Assembly (NCBI GenBank): GCA_025024175.1
Contig: QCXZ01000137.1
Span: 74,028,680-74,092,679, forward strand
Source: Rhyzopertha dominica
Taxonomy: Eukaryota; Arthropoda; Insecta; Coleoptera; Bostrichidae
DNA: 64,000 nucleotides
Direction of reading: 5' to 3'
Part shown: one piece after another, positions 1-13,436 of the stretch
Numbering within the stretch: the first letter of the stretch is position 1
Layout: every line of letters begins with the position of its first letter
Made by a program: the position numbers and the translations under genes
The notes under the pieces: generated by a model
The model's database searches: none
Seen by the model: only the letters and a program-made list of their open reading frames with translations
Told to the model about the DNA's origin: nothing

Positions 1-28
1 GTACCTATAAATAGTAAACTACACCCAC

Positions 29-169
29 CTTTCTATACTCCGCCGTGAGTTGTTCACCTTTGAGTATGTTTACTACTTGCACATCTAATTTCAGCCCCAA
101 ATAATTGGCTGTCATCAGAACAGACCTGCAGGCGGGACTTGCCGATGTCATATACAACTTCGGTGCCAT
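29..169 (-). CDS. GST gene A, exon 1 only (epsilon-like glutathione S-transferase, cut by window edge)
   Basis: This is the first coding exon of a cytosolic glutathione S-transferase. It encodes 47 residues starting MAPKLYM and ending in EYRK, followed by the splice donor GTGGGT. Exons 2 and 3 must lie left of position 1. The exon makes the first part of the thioredoxin-like N-terminal domain. The putative catalytic Ser is kept at residue 11, but the usual S-P-P-V-R loop reads S-P-A-C-R, unlike genes B, D, E and F. The ATG was chosen because it aligns with the starts of the other copies and gives the same phase-0 47-codon exon. It is the most downstream visible member of the array. Whether it is functional cannot be judged without the other exons. 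Confidence 0.85.
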
Positions 170-1599
170 TTCTCCTTTCACTGCTTGTTTACTTCTCGTA
201 TGCAAAGGTAATTGGCAGTTCTCTCGACGACCAACTATTGTATATACTCACTGATTCAACGACAGATCTCATCTGCGGATGCCATCCGAATAGCAGATTC
301 GCAGAAAGCAAATAGATGTTGAGTCAGTTTCGTGCGGAAATAAAACGATATCCGCTAAGTTAGGGTTGTTATAGACTATAAATAATGCGCGGACGATCCA
401 ATAAAAATAGGACGAGAATATGAAAATCAAATAAGCTGAGACTGTTAAACGCAAATATTGGTTTTATGCTGGTATTTACTTCGTCGCTGCGCTTACTTTC
501 ATGTGTGTTACGCAGCAGCAGCTCAAATGATAGATTTCGGTTGGAAGAAAGAGATGAATTGATTTTAACGCCCTGCAAATCGGATATAACTGCAGGAGAA
601 AATATTTTTGATTGAATCGATGTTTCCTATAGAATCGGGGAAAAATCCACGGTTTGTGGTTAATATCCTATTAATAGAATTTATTACTGATTTCTAGAGG
701 AATACCTTCATAATGACATATCTACAGTTATTATTCAAATTAGCTAGAGGCTGCAACACTAGCTTTGTTTTGTGGCAGGTCTTCGATTTCTAAATTTTGT
801 TATGATCTAGTGTTAAGTAGAATTTCTAGTTTTCCAAAATTTAAAAAGTACCATGGCAACGTATTTTGTTTTTATTAACCATATTACATCAGTTACGGAC
901 AAAAGCACTACTCCCAAAAAATACTTAAAAAAACATTCTGCCAGGAGAACGGATAGATCAAACTTCCTTTAAAGTTCGGGGCGAAGCAGATAAGGTCAAG
1001 CACAAAAAGAGTTTACTAGAGCCATCATAAAGTTTTTAGAAAGCAAAAGAGAAAAAAGTATGGCGAAAGTCAAAATACGAGTCACATTTGAAAAGAACTT
1101 ACTCGACTGTTTCCCATAGATGATCGCTTTGTTGGCGGCATGGAGAAATTCTATGAGTTCAGGCAGAATAGGTAGTTAAATTTCATTTATTAGTAGAATG
1201 ATAAAAGNTAGCGGTATCGTTTAAGAATGAGTTGAGAAGTGTAAGTTGCCTGCTCTGTAAACAATGTAGGTATGTGTAAAGTACAAAGATTAGCGTGAAN
1301 CTGAAAGACATAAAAAGATAAATACACTGTAATAGTTTAAAAAATCANGNCTTGGTTTTATTATAGCTGAATAATGGATATACTGAAAACACTTTTTTNT
1401 TATCAAAAACATCTCTTTGCAGTCCTATTCATCACTGGNTTTTTTATTTTTTCATTTTACAGCTAAAATGCTAGTAATTATGGTAACTTAAGTCTATTTG
1501 TATAGGTAAACAGTGAATGAAGCCGTAAATCAAATTAAAATAAGTCATATATATTGTCAACTTTATGTATGTTTCTAATTCACGATTCTTTAGTGATAA
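170..1599. other. Intergenic, nothing recognised
   Basis: This lies upstream of GST gene A (its 5' flank on the minus strand). It is AT-rich with a few N bases and only short chance ORFs. The first 100-200 bases presumably hold the gene A promoter and 5' UTR, but I see no clear core promoter element. Confidence 0.5.
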
Positions 1600-2335
1600 A
1601 TATGATTTTTTGCAGGTTTGGATCATTAAGCTGGTTATGTTATAATCTCTTATAGCCAAGCTTTCGTAACCGTTTGGTTCCTTCTTCAGGGCTTCTAAAA
1701 TACAATATAACAATACAAACATGAAGCAAAATATAAAATTATAAAATTCATCAAATGCGAGAATGCTAATAGAACTGTCCACAATCAACAATTTAAAATC
1801 TTCACAAAACCAGTTGTAATATAAAAATTCATACGGTATAAACGCATAAATATAAATAAAAATGTGCAATTTTATACCAGGCTGTCATAAACTTAATTTT
1901 GACATATATATTTAAAAACAAGGAAAACGTATCTTGCTACTTTATAATTTAGAACTTCAAGAGATGCATTCAAAATGGTATAACACATTAATCAATGGTT
2001 TCAAAAGGACTATATTTTTTGTTCGGGTACGTTAACAGATATGTATAAATTGCACTTAAATTTTTTGAGTATTACTTTTTATATTTATTGGTTCTTTTTG
2101 TTTATTAATATTTATCATTTCTTTTATTAGTCTTTTTTTATAAACTGATTCTGTTGCTAAAATTTGTATGTTATCAAAGTCAATGCTATGTGAAAAGTTA
2201 AAAACATGATTTGCTAAAATACATCTTGTTAAACCATGTTTTATGTCACTTTTATGTAAAGAAACTCTTGATTTTAACCATTGAGAAGTTTGACCTACAT
2301 ATGTTTTAGAGCAAGTTCTACAATGTAATTTATTT
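1600..2335 (-). mobile_element. Penelope-like retroelement relic: GIY-YIG endonuclease end plus 3' region
   Basis: Reading the minus strand from about 2335 to 2063 gives an open stretch of about 90 codons. It has C-x-x-C (CRTC), then YVGQTS, an R and H helix (SRVSLHKSDIKHG), a later H (ANHVF), FDNIQIL and a charged tail ending in a stop. This order matches the GIY-YIG endonuclease domain at the C terminus of Penelope-like retroelements. The reverse transcriptase part is missing upstream. The following roughly 400 bases are the likely 3' non-coding part and contain a hammerhead-like motif at 1660-1689. The relic is truncated at its 5' end, as is common for retroelement copies. The family is assigned from motif recognition only. 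Confidence 0.72.
1660..1689 (-). ncRNA. Hammerhead-ribozyme-like core in the Penelope-like 3' region
   Basis: On the minus strand this reads CTGAAGA, then a GGAACC-AAAC-GGTTAC hairpin (five of six pairs), then GAAA. This is the CUGANGA/stem II/GAAA core of a hammerhead ribozyme. Penelope-like elements are known to carry minimal hammerheads in their terminal repeats, and this lies a few hundred bases past a GIY-YIG reading frame. Stems I and III are very short or absent in my reading, so self-cleavage is not established. Confidence 0.4.
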
Positions 2336-3575
2336 GGCCATAAGAATTATCTTATACTGAAGGGGTTCTTCAAAGTTGCATTTTTGGACCTACTTATAAA
2401 TGTAAGAAATACTTATGTACTATGGATACGTATGCAGATGATACTACTTCTTCCATGCAAAGAAACACTTGAATTTTACTCGCACGATTGTAGTAGTACT
2501 TGACAAGACTTGTGTGACACTAAGCTTTTGTATCCACATAAACGTGTGTTCGCAATAAAAACAAAAAAAGTGTGTTAAGTGGCTCGCTGGTGCTATGTAA
2601 ATTTTCTTTTTGTTCAGAAGTTTATAGAATGCCAAATTAAATTAAATATTCAACTAGTAAGGTATTCTTGTTTGTGGTAGGCTTTTAGGATCAGAAAAAT
2701 TGTTACAATGCCTTATAAGCTTGAAGATATATTACGATTTGATATGAAAATAATGATAAACGAGCGCATACTAAAATCATCCTATCTGTTGCACAATTTA
2801 GTATTAGAAAAAAAACATGAATTCGAAAAGTCCTATTTAGAACCGACGCTCATGAACTGTCTTACTCGTAGATATAAGAAAAATATTGCCTTCCTAAGTA
2901 CACAACTCTGATGTTTTAGACGTATTTCACCTGCTAAATGTACAAGGATTTACGCATTAAATAGGTTATTTAGCTATCATTTATATCATCAATCCAAGAC
3001 AATAATTCGTAATAAATTATAAATTCTCTGTAATAAAAGAAATAAAGCTTTCCATAATTACCAGATGCTAAATCATACAAGCTCTTTTCGTGCACATATT
3101 GTACTAAAACTATTCTATTTGTCTGCATTGGTAGTTAATTTATTGTTGTATTTTTGTTTAGTGCGAAAAGTCAAATTTTGTTACAAAGGTTGTTTTATGT
3201 TATGTATTTGTTGTCTTTTATTATATATTATAGGCCTTTTCTTTTTTTCAGATTTGGATATATCTGCTGCATCGTTTATAATACAATGGTAAGTGAATCA
3301 TCACCACCTACCAGTAAGCTGAAGATGTACGTTAATTTCTTTATATTTTCTTTGTAAGTGCTTTTCTTTTATCACCGCCTTGAGATACATTTGGTAAAAG
3401 TGTAAGTCATTATAAAAAAGACGAATGGATGAGATGTCTTACCTACCTGGAGCATTAAGATGTGTCCTAAAAACACCACTATAACTGTTACTGATTGGAC
3501 AAAAAAAAACAAATCCGTTTACAACTCCTTTTATTGTATCTGCCTTCATTAAAGATATTACAATGCACAGAAATT
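2336..3575. other. Intergenic, nothing recognised
   Basis: AT-rich sequence between the Penelope-like relic and the stop codon of GST gene B. The 3' UTR of gene B should occupy its right end, with an AATAAA on the minus strand at 3530-3535. The short ORFs look random. Confidence 0.5.
3530..3535 (-). terminator. Polyadenylation signal, GST gene B
   Basis: AATAAA on the minus strand, about 40 bases past the gene B stop. Confidence 0.55.
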
Positions 3576-6426
3576 TCATGAAGACAATTTCAGTTTCACG
3601 CCCTCCTTCAAAATATCCAGTCCCTCGTTGGCATATGTCGCACATGGCAAATTCTGTACCCTTTTCATCCAATCTATTAGTTTCGGATAATTCTTCTCAC
3701 TAACTGGGACCGCTATATCCAAGGCAGATATCGTTGTGTAATTACTAAAGTCAGCGATTGTCAGCTGATCTCCAGCTATCCATTGCGTATGCCTTAAAAA
3801 GATTTCCAGAAAACCATAAGCTTCGTGCGCCCGTTCTATGGCATATTGTGAGATACTCTTTGCGTCTTCACAGAAAATAGGTTTCTGTAAATAAGAGAAA
3901 GAAAGGACAATATATTATATGGAAACATTCGCTAGTAAAGTCAATGTAATTGTAGGGTTCAAATAGAAACTGAATTTCTTCAAATTTATAATATATTTAC
4001 ATAGTTTCTTCACGTATTATCCCTCCTTGTCTGTAAACTTTTGCCATCATATAGGAGTTTCATAAAACAGACCACTTTTGTAAAATGTTTTTAAATGGGC
4101 GTGAAGCCAATGCCTCTTTCACCAATTCCAAGAGATGGAAATCACATGGTGATAAATCTGAATTATTATGGTGCACGTCGAAGTTTATTAAAACCATTTA
4201 GACATCTGGTAGTCTCCATATTGCACTTGAGGGTTTTGTAAAATATCACTTGGTTTGTCACGCCCATTCACCACAAATATAACTATTACTTACACGTTAC
4301 GCTAAGGAAAAGTAAAGTACCTACTCTGTCATTTTGAAAATAATTGTTCAACATAAAAGCAGTGGGAATAACTAAAATACTATGAGCGCTATCCAGATAC
4401 CCAAGTGCAAGAATGTCACTTTTAACCAGCCAGGTGTAATATGAAAAGAGGTTGGGTTTAAATGCCTATAGATTTGGCCACTTAAATATTAATTTCAATT
4501 TCTTTTTCTTAAGATGGTGTACTGAAGTACTGAATAATTTTCGTATTTAAAAGTGAGTTTTTTGTCTACATAAACAAAATTCATTTAGTGCCATCATTTT
4601 GTGTCGTTTCACAAGCATGCAACTTTATAAATATAGAGCTACGCACATCAGTAGCCTGAAAAAATATCCGCAACATCTCGTTATTTATTTATCCACTCTG
4701 GCACTACTATTGACCAGCACTTAGGTTTATAAGGATTAATAAGGCTAATGAACAAGGAAAATGTATTCATATTGAGAATAAATATATTGAAAAACCCCAA
4801 ATAACAAATTCGTTCCAACTTTGCCGCATTGAAAAATATAAGTTGAGATATTGTCCTCATAGCTTAAATTATATACTTTCGGTATAAGAATGCCTTCACA
4901 TTCATCATTAATCAGAACACGTGAAAAAATACGCAAGAGAAATTTTGTGGAATGGAAGTCTAGTGTGTTCTGCAAGTAAGATCCAAAGCATTATATCTAA
5001 ATTTCTGAATTTAGTTATACTACTAGTTTTTCGGCCTTCTTCTAGTTGTGGTAAATCCTATTACTTTATGTATATAAAACAAAACCTTTCCAGTTTATCA
5101 CATAAAGGTTGTATAGCCTGATATGTATGTATATCAAACATTATTTTTACGATTTTACGAGAAAAAGATCTAAAAGAGCTCAGTCATAAATTTGTACAAG
5201 TAAGGAAGTAGGTATTCTTTTTAATACCGCAGTTAATATTCTTAGACAATTGTATAAGTTCTTGTTTGTTTCGGATTTTGACTAATCGCTCAGTTTGAAC
5301 CATATAGTATGTGGTTGGTATTGTATTTTCTATCAATAAATTCAAGCAAATTTTTGTTTTCCATTATTGGTTGTTCACATTCAAGATTCCTATTGGGCTA
5401 TTTTTTTTAATATTAAATAACAGATTCGGCACGATCGTTATACTATTATAATGTCGATAAAATAATGCAAAAGTATTCAAAATTAGGATCATTTGCAAAA
5501 GTACGAAAAAAAGCTGAAACTGGTAACTTAAGTTTTAAAATAAAATTTATTTTATGATACTTGAAACAGGGCAGTCAGTTACTATGATGAAGATATGACG
5601 GCAACAAAAAAATTTTATATCATTCGAACCCTTATTTTCTTTTGATTGATCCATTATATCCCTTGGCATAAAAAGGCAAGCAAAATAGGCTCAATGGGAA
5701 TAATGCTTATTCAACTTGTGCATAGATATGAATTTCTCGAACAAAACGATATATATCAAGTGATTCTAGTCTTCCTATTTAAGGATTTGACAAGGTTTAG
5801 AATTGTCAAAAAACATCTTACAAACATAAATGTTCAAATGTAATACGTGTAATCTCTAGTAGGATTCACGAATCTGCAATTAGTGTGACAGATTTTCTCT
5901 TAGTTACCCGCTTGATTTAGCACCTTTTTGACCCATAATAGCTGTCTAATCAACAGCCGAAATTAATGGTATCTACCTATGAGATGAAGATGGTATGTGA
6001 GAATATTTTCAAAAAAAATATTTTACTTACAAGACACAATCCTAAACGTTGGAATAATATGCCATTGTCAAAATGCAACTTCTCGTTCACCTTTCCCCTC
6101 TTCTTAATATCCTTAGGATAAAGTGAATCTTCTTTTGCATACTTTTCAACCAAATAGGCACTTATTGCGTGGCTGTCCGAAAGGATGTATCCATCATCAT
6201 CCAGAAGCGGAACCGTTTGCAATGGATTTAACTACAAAATAAACTATTAATACGGATAACATAAAAATTATTTGTTATTATTTACTGCGGTGAATTCCGG
6301 AGTCTTATTCTCTTGACTCGGCAAATCGATGTTAATCTTTTCCACATCGATTCCTATACTATCAATTGTCATCAAGACTGTCCTGACCGGAGGACTAGGC
6401 AACATCATGTACAATTTAGGAGGCAT
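3576..6426 (-). CDS. GST gene B, epsilon-like glutathione S-transferase, complete, 3 exons
   Basis: This gene conjugates glutathione to electrophiles in the cytosol. Exons on the minus strand are 6286-6426 (47 codons), 6031-6231 (67) and 3576-3884 (102 plus stop), giving 216 residues. Splice sites are GTAAAT/TAG and GTAAGT/CAG, all phase 0. Exon 1 starts MPPKLYM and holds S-P-P-V-R with the putative catalytic Ser11. Exon 2 starts LNPLQTVPLL (the others read NPQHT) and holds the cis-Pro after T-V and the glutathione-binding DSHAI. Exon 3 holds WIAGDQLTIADF, the conserved helix N-cap of the C-terminal domain. Exon 3 has no internal ATG. Gln replaces the His of QHT and exon 3 has FCEDAKS where E and F have FFEG, so it is one of the more diverged copies. 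Intron 2 is 2146 bp. Class assignment (epsilon rather than delta) is inference. Confidence 0.92.
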
Positions 6427-7725
6427 ATTATTAAGTGCCTGTTAAAAATGAGGATTGCAAAATACAATTGGTATAGTAACCTACTGTGAGACACCCGACG
6501 CCGAGTGATAAAACAGAGCTCGATGACCTTCGCATTGAAAGTCAGTTGCTATACGATCTGTCTGTCGTATTTTTAGGCACCACGCAGCAATACGCATCCT
6601 TGTTCTACTAGTTCATTTTCTATTTTTATACATTTTGTCGTGTGCGCTCGAAACTTGTTTTCGACCACAACAAGCTGTTTCGCTTCATATCTTGAAATTG
6701 TAATATAAGTATGTTATTAGTAAGCTGTAAGCAGCATTGTGTTCTACGTGTTTACAAAGATAATAACCTAAGAAAATAGAANCATTCATGTTGACATGGA
6801 GTTTATTGTGTTGCGTGCGTGTCTGTTTATACTGGTAATCGAAAAACCAGCATTGGAATCTCAGGAACTAGCAGACCTAAAATAAAGGTTAGGTGGAAAA
6901 AGATTTGCCATATTATCTAAATATATATCTAACTATTTGAAAACAAAAAAAAAACAAAGAATTGGCCATTACTCTCCAGATAAAATTTATGAATACATTT
7001 AAAAGAATTGGCGCAGAGGTATTTTTCCGATGCTGGGTAAATAATACTTTCGCTTCTTCGTACATCTTTCAAATGTGCGAACATTATCAATTCCCTTTAC
7101 TTTCATCAACCTAATAGTAGATTCTTTCCTCATTCATGAAATTCAGTTTGTATTATTATCGAAAAAGTTAGCTTAAAGACAATCACAGACCATAGACAAA
7201 ATATGAATGGAAAACAAGATTGACAGAACAGTAAAAGAAAGTGGTTTGCGTCCTTTTCATTGTTTTAACATTACAAACTACTGGTATGTAACAAAATAGA
7301 AGGAAAATTCAAGAAACTAGACTAGACACTAGACATTTTTCTGTTATGACAATAAAACTCGAATGAGCTAATTAATACAGTATGCAGTCTGATGATGCGG
7401 ATCGTAATATTTTATTGAATCAAAGAATCTACAGTCAAAAATACCCAAATGCGAAACTGGCGCAAATTCCTGCATTTGAAAAATTGAAGGATAAACATAT
7501 ATAAAGCTAAGTTGTAATTGTAGGGTATCTCGGTAACTATTATATTAATGATAAAGAGTTGCGGTTTCGACATTACTGTCTTATTTTTTGTTGCGAGTTG
7601 AGCTATACCATCGCCATTTGTTTTAAAGCTATAGTCAACTCTTGAATAATATAACATATCTTCTGTTCTCGATATCTCGGTTGGGTATGTACATACAAAA
7701 AAAACTGTGGAGGCATTTTTTAATC
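6427..7725. other. Intergenic upstream of GST gene B, nothing recognised
   Basis: This is the 5' flank of gene B. I see AT-rich DNA and short random ORFs but no coding exon, tRNA or element that I can name. Confidence 0.5.
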
Positions 7726-8311
7726 TAGTGGTGTACGCAGAATTTTTTAGGGCGTCACATTTTTGAGATATAACACAAACTTGCGTCTTTTTTAATCGGA
7801 AACTATAGTTGGTCTTGCTATGGTTGAAAAGACCTGTAATTTCTTATTCAGAAAAGGTTTTTTTTGCTAATTTTGGTATTATTAGAATTTCTATATTAAT
7901 TTAATCATTTACCGTTTTTCATTAAAATTAATATAATGCGAATCTCCAAATAAATAATGACTTTTTTGGTTAGTTACATAGCACCCTAGATTACCGATAA
8001 AACATCTACGTCAACGCTTTTAAGACCCTTATATAATATGTATTCAAATAGGCACATATTCCTTTAATGGATTAAAATTTTTACTTAATATACTTAATAA
8101 TACATGTAAATTATATTGCGTTTTCTTGATCCATAGCCTCCTGGATGTAAGTATAAAATCTAATTAAATTACTAAAAAACATTGTTAATACCAAAATTAG
8201 GAAAAATAAACCTAACAATGTATACATGGATTATGGTTTCCTTTTAAAAAATGTTATTATGTGTTATATCTCTAAAGTGCGTCCCTAAGAAAAAAACTTA
8301 GTACGACACTG
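7726..8311. mobile_element. Non-autonomous inverted-repeat element (hAT-like MITE), 586 bp
   Basis: The left end (7726 to about 7885) and right end (about 8180 to 8311) are imperfect inverted copies of each other. The outer ends read TAGTGGTGTACGCAG on the left and CAGTGTCGTACTAAG on the right (reverse complement). Further in, both arms share GAGATATAACAC, then CCAAAATTAG with an A-rich tract. The TAGTG/CAGTG start fits the hAT terminal consensus. I found no convincing 8-bp target duplication. The interior of about 300 bp has no reading frame, so this is a long-TIR MITE, now decayed. Confidence 0.65.
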
Positions 8312-8479
8312 AATTCAAAATAAATATATCTCTCTTTTTGTATTTACATACTCGGGGAATATTGAGCTACTTTTTGGGGCTAATTTTTAAAATCGAGTAA
8401 ATTTTTATGAAACCATGTACAATTTTATTAATACTACTGATACTTTATGTTTATTTAGTGCTGAAGCAATATTGAAAAG

Positions 8480-8830
8480 GAATGGGTCTATGGGGTGGTG
8501 CATGGAGAATTCCTTCAAAACGATATCCTACCCCTATAATAGAAAACGTTGTTATGCATACGCTGATGATCATGTGGCTGTAAAAGGATGAAGCCTCTGT
8601 ACAATATCATCGATTAGTTCGACAATAATTTTTAAATGATACCTTTCCAAATTGTTGAACAGACAGAGGAGGAGCAAATACTTGCCTACTCATTCACCCG
8701 ACATTACCCCTTCTGCCTTTGGGATTTGTTAATTTAGACCAACAACAGTGTTAAGAGTATCTTTTGGACGAAGACTGCATGTTGGTATTAAAGGAAATGG
8801 TAATATCTTTGAGCATCTGTTAAGAAATGT
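8480..8830 (+). pseudogene. Transposase relic, C-terminal half (arthropod DDE/D family A)
   Basis: Broken plus-strand reading frames give a G-V-V-H-G-like stretch (near 8490), DEASVQYHRLVRQ, then FLNDTFPN, GRGGAN, a degenerate copy of the S-P-D-L-T-P block as HSPDITPSAF, and a C-terminal NGNIFEHLLRNV. This order (QDGAPPHY, VR-YL, WIGRGGPI, RSPDLTPLDF, GGHFEHLL) is that of a widespread arthropod Tc1/mariner-superfamily transposase. Stops and frameshifts make it a dead copy. Related pieces lie at 20258-20645 and 41640-42890. Confidence 0.62.
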
Positions 8831-9949
8831 AAAAAGCTTTAATTTTCTTTTGTTTTATATTAATGTTTTTTGTTCGGTTAATACTGTTTTGCGAAATGTT
8901 AGCTTTTGCTATCTATAATTAATTGTGTGTTCTTCTAGCATTAAAAGAATTTCCAATTCCATCATTTTGTTTATTTGCTGTGCATTTTTTACGCAAGGTC
9001 CAATTCAAAGCAGACAATTTTCTCGAAATTTAGTTATTTTTAAGATAACAACCCAAATTTTTACATTCGACTATACAAATATTATATTGATGGAGAGCTT
9101 GTCAAAAAAACTTCTGAGCAGTGCAATAATAAATAAGGGAAGCCATTTATGATACTAGTTTAATACGGCGCCATTTTGTCGCACGCATCCAAAGTTTACA
9201 AAGAGCCTTATTAAATGGTTTTTTATACATCGTTTCCTATTTTGCATGGTTTCTGTCTTCTACAGAAAGAGAAATTCAATAAAAATTAAAATCATTTGGG
9301 AATTTTAACCCACATGCTGAAGTTGCGACCTAACGAGGTTGGAATATTAAAAATTACATATCGTAATAACCTCATTAAAAACGAAAAATAGAAAAAATAG
9401 GTTTTTGACATCTTTAATTTGTCACGTAAGAAATCGCAGTAGGCAGATGCGACTGAGCATGTTGTTGAGTAAGGCGTTAATTACTTTGTCTTCTACGAAT
9501 TTTTGGATAAGTAATAAACAAGCATTTTCTGAACGTTGGAACACCCGGTACATGCATAGGCATATATCAAAACCTTTTTCAAAACTGACAAATAAGCCTA
9601 ATTGCCTTAATCTCTGAATCTTTCATAACGCAGAATAAGTACCTATTTCCTTACTTTGTTGCTTATAAAAATATGTGTATGATACCTAACACGAACCATC
9701 AGTAGCTTTTGTTTTATATACTTTGGCATTGTTTCAAAGATATTCCTGATATTTATGATAGTTGGCAATATTGACAATTTGAACGTAGTCGTATGTGTTC
9801 CGTTCCCACACTTCATTACACTCAAAATAGTCATAGAAAACGTGGAATGTGAATAATTAGTATCATAACAGTAAGTCCCAGGTATCCATTAATTNGTATA
9901 TTNCAAATTCAGACCTAGCGGTAAATACAAAGCAGACGGAGTAATTATA
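8831..9949. other. Intergenic, nothing recognised
   Basis: AT-rich sequence with short chance ORFs on both strands and no recognisable domain. Confidence 0.45.
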
Positions 9950-10330
9950 ACAGAAAGTTTGGTGTGTCCCTGTAATTCACTGTCCGGTTGGTAAAAGGGT
10001 GAATTTCCCTAGCGACGACAAACCGGCTACTTTTCGTTCCACCCCCCACCGTTAGCAGTGAAGCTGCGAGGGATGCTAATACCCCAGGATGTTTCATCTA
10101 AAAGACACTGTTGCTGCGCCACCATAATAACAGACTCCTGTTGCCAACGTTTCAGCCAGACCATCATGCAGAATTGCTTCTATAGAAAGGAGTCCCGGTA
10201 GACTCAACTGCATACGAAGGAAAATGCAAACCTAAGCATCCTCACTGGGGGTCTTTTATTTCCAACTCTGTAATGACTCCACTTTGATGTTTATTTCCTG
10301 GGGGATTAAACGAATGCGGCAATCATTACT
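9950..10330. other. GC-richer block, probable decayed repeat of unknown type
   Basis: The composition changes clearly here, with a C-rich run (CCACCCCCCACCG near 10043) and few of the A/T runs seen either side. It has no open frame of note. It looks like an untranslated or internal part of an old transposable element, but I cannot name one. Confidence 0.3.
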
Positions 10331-13300
10331 TTTGAAATGGAATGCATCTCTTAGAACATTCCAATTAATGTCAAGCGCTTGATATATGAAAATGGTTTTC
10401 CAAGTGATGAAATGAATAGCCTTATAATGAGATTACTCCTAATAAGGAACAAGCATAAAAAGACCTACCGTCCGGGAATTTTTATTCATTTTTTATTATT
10501 TTGAATTCAATATTTTTATATCTCGTATTCAGAATCTGCTATAATATCAAAACGAGCGTGGTTACCTATTGACGGTGTCAGTGCTGCGGAACTGCAGAAC
10601 ACGACCAATTTACAAACAAAAAAAATTATAAGTAATAAAATTTTACTTTTTACTTGACTACTTTGACAGATGTGGACCACTAAAGAACAGAATAAAAAAA
10701 GCATCTTTTAAATCGTGTTGTAGCTACTTTTGCTTTTAAACAAATATGGCAAGAATCATAACAAATGCTAAAATGTCTTGTGTGAACATCGTATTCATTG
10801 TATTCTAGGATTGAGTATACGTTAATGAAAAGTGACCTACAATTTAACGATAAAAGGATTAGTATTTCAACATTTCAATGAATAGCTGTTAAGAACTAGA
10901 CAAATTTTAGATCAATGGTTTAAGTGATGCAGAACATCTGGAGTGGTTGTTTTTAACAGTAACTTACACCAGTTGTTTTTTCATAACACATAATGCATAA
11001 TAAAATGTTTAAAGCTTTGTCTCCTGCAGTTACGATTAAAGTAGGTCCAATCCGAGAGGATATAGTGTATAATATATAGTATATAGTGTAGTATAATTAA
11101 TCTTCGGGGACATTCAGTGAAGAACAAACCTCGATTCCTGATAAAGGTTTGAAATTTAACTCGAAATTTAATTTACCCTTTAGAAATCCACCAGTATCCA
11201 AAATCGAAGCTGATCTTCCAGTTCCATGGAACTTTCGAAGACTCCAGTAAAGACTTTATTAGAAATACAGTTCTAACCATGAATAAATATGAGTAATACC
11301 GAAATACTTCGAAAAACTGCTTTTTTTCTAAAAGCTGACAAGTGAAATAAAGTTGTGATGCTCGATAAACCAGACTATTTTGAAAGAGTCAATGACCTTC
11401 TCGAAAAAGGGTCCAATAATAATTGCCAAAATTAATTAAATAAACAAAAAACGTTATTATGAAATGTCACAATCTTATTGCACGTTCATGTTACAAACTC
11501 AGCTGTGCCTAAAATATACGTTCTTCCTAAATTCCGTAAAACGGGTAAATCGGTGAGACACTGAGACCATTGTTTCAGCAGCTTTTTGTATTGATTGAAT
11601 ATTGCATTAGATTTTTCATTTAAAAGTTCCCTAGAGTGTATTGACAAAATTATTTATGGGTTTATTCAAAACAGATTTTAAACAAGATTAAAAAAGCCTT
11701 TTCAGCGAAGAGACTAGCGCATTTTCCTCATTGAGCCATTATCGAGATATGAGTGTGCCAGACGTCAGAAGTATATATGTATATCATAGCACAAAGCGCG
11801 GACAATAGTGCTTTTTGAAAATGCACTAAAAAGAAAACCAGCTTGCTTTTTCCTTGCAAATGGCTTTCGTCGATGATATTTTTACCATTTTTGACACCAA
11901 AAAATGCAACATTGATACTTTTTTGGGAGGCTTAATTTCTCGTTTTACGAGGATAAATTTCACAATGGAAAAAGAAGAAAAAAGTTTNCGTGTTACACAA
12001 GAGCAACAATGACATGCAATTTGACGTTTACAGAAAAAAAATACAAACAGAAATAAGTTTATAATCAGCGAANCGCAACAATATAGTACCAACCCAAATT
12101 TTCATTATTAAACTTCTCAATTAATAGATTAGTTATTTTTTTTCAAAATCTAAATTTGAAAAAAGCTTAAATGTGTTGGGAATGTGTTGGGAACGTATTG
12201 GATACTCTATTAAAACTTACTTAAGAAGATACAGCACAAAAACAGGTTGTCTTTGCTACTTACCTTAGAAGAAAAGTCATCGCAATCCCTTTTGATTTTA
12301 AGCTTACCAAAGGATTATATTTATAAGGTATCAAATTGGCTTTTACCGCCAATAGACCTATGAAAGACCTTTTAGGGAAATGAAAACGAGAAATGCGGTA
12401 CTTGTTAAATATAATGCAGTGGCTGTTATTTGTCCCATAAAAGTTAGATTTCAGATGAATATAGGTAGCTCATCTCAGGTTTGGGAGGGTTGATATATCA
12501 AGTGTTGGTCAACATATAAAGAACACAGATTTCCCATAACTTCTACTAACCTATAACTAATCGAACCAGTTTCTAACAACATGGAACTCGATGCCTTCGA
12601 TAGCATCTTTATTCAAACAAACAAAAATACTCAGATTTAGGTCCATTTCTCAGATCCGCATTGTTCCAAGTCATCAGATAAGGAATTCAGTCAAGCGTGA
12701 CACTCACATAGTATAAAAAAAATCCACTGAAAATTTGGTGAGCAAAATGTATCTGGTTAAATCCAAACAAAGATTTCACAGATTTCCTCCTACTGAAAAT
12801 TACTGGCGGAATACGTATTCGCTTTTTCTAAGTTGTTGTGGGTTTTCGTATACCGTTTAATCAAAATCAGATCACTCGTATTTTACTTAGAAAATTTATT
12901 TATACATGTATATCAAAGAGCATTTTTGATGTAAATAACTAAGAACTAAGGTTTAAAAGTAAGTTATTATGGAGGTAATTTTTATTGTACCCTGTTTACA
13001 ACTATCTTTACATCTATTTTTGTCATGCAACCAATATTTGTTCGTTTACATATGCAGAAAGCGACAGTAAGGTGCGTAATTTTGTGCTTGCATTAAAATT
13101 CACATATTTTCCATGACCCTCACTATATAACAGTACAAGGGATATACAACGTATTAGTCAGGAAAAGATATACTCTAATTTTCTACTATTTGTTATTACC
13201 TTATAGTAAACTTGAACTTGAACTGAGAAGGACTAAAAAATTATTTGCGTTTAATGACTTTCATATAGTAGAAACAATGCAGTTAATATGCTTTGTAACT

Positions 13301-13401
13301 TCTCTTATTGTAACATTTGATCAGAAACATTACACATCAACCTCAAGCCTATAATGATAGTAAAATATATGCATATAAAATAGGTTGCCTTTACTGCCTG
13401 T
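10331..13401. other. Intergenic, nothing recognised
   Basis: About 3 kb of AT-rich DNA between the GC-richer block and GST gene C. It has short local repeats only, such as GTGTTGGGAA repeated near 12175-12195 and a TATAGTGTATAATATATAG stretch near 11060. No GST exon remnant was found. Confidence 0.45.
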
Positions 13402-13407
13402 TTTATT
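13402..13407 (-). terminator. Polyadenylation signal, GST gene C
   Basis: AATAAA on the minus strand, about 30 bases past the gene C stop. Confidence 0.55.
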
Positions 13408-13436
13408 CTTTAACATCCCAATACGAAGAATCGCGC

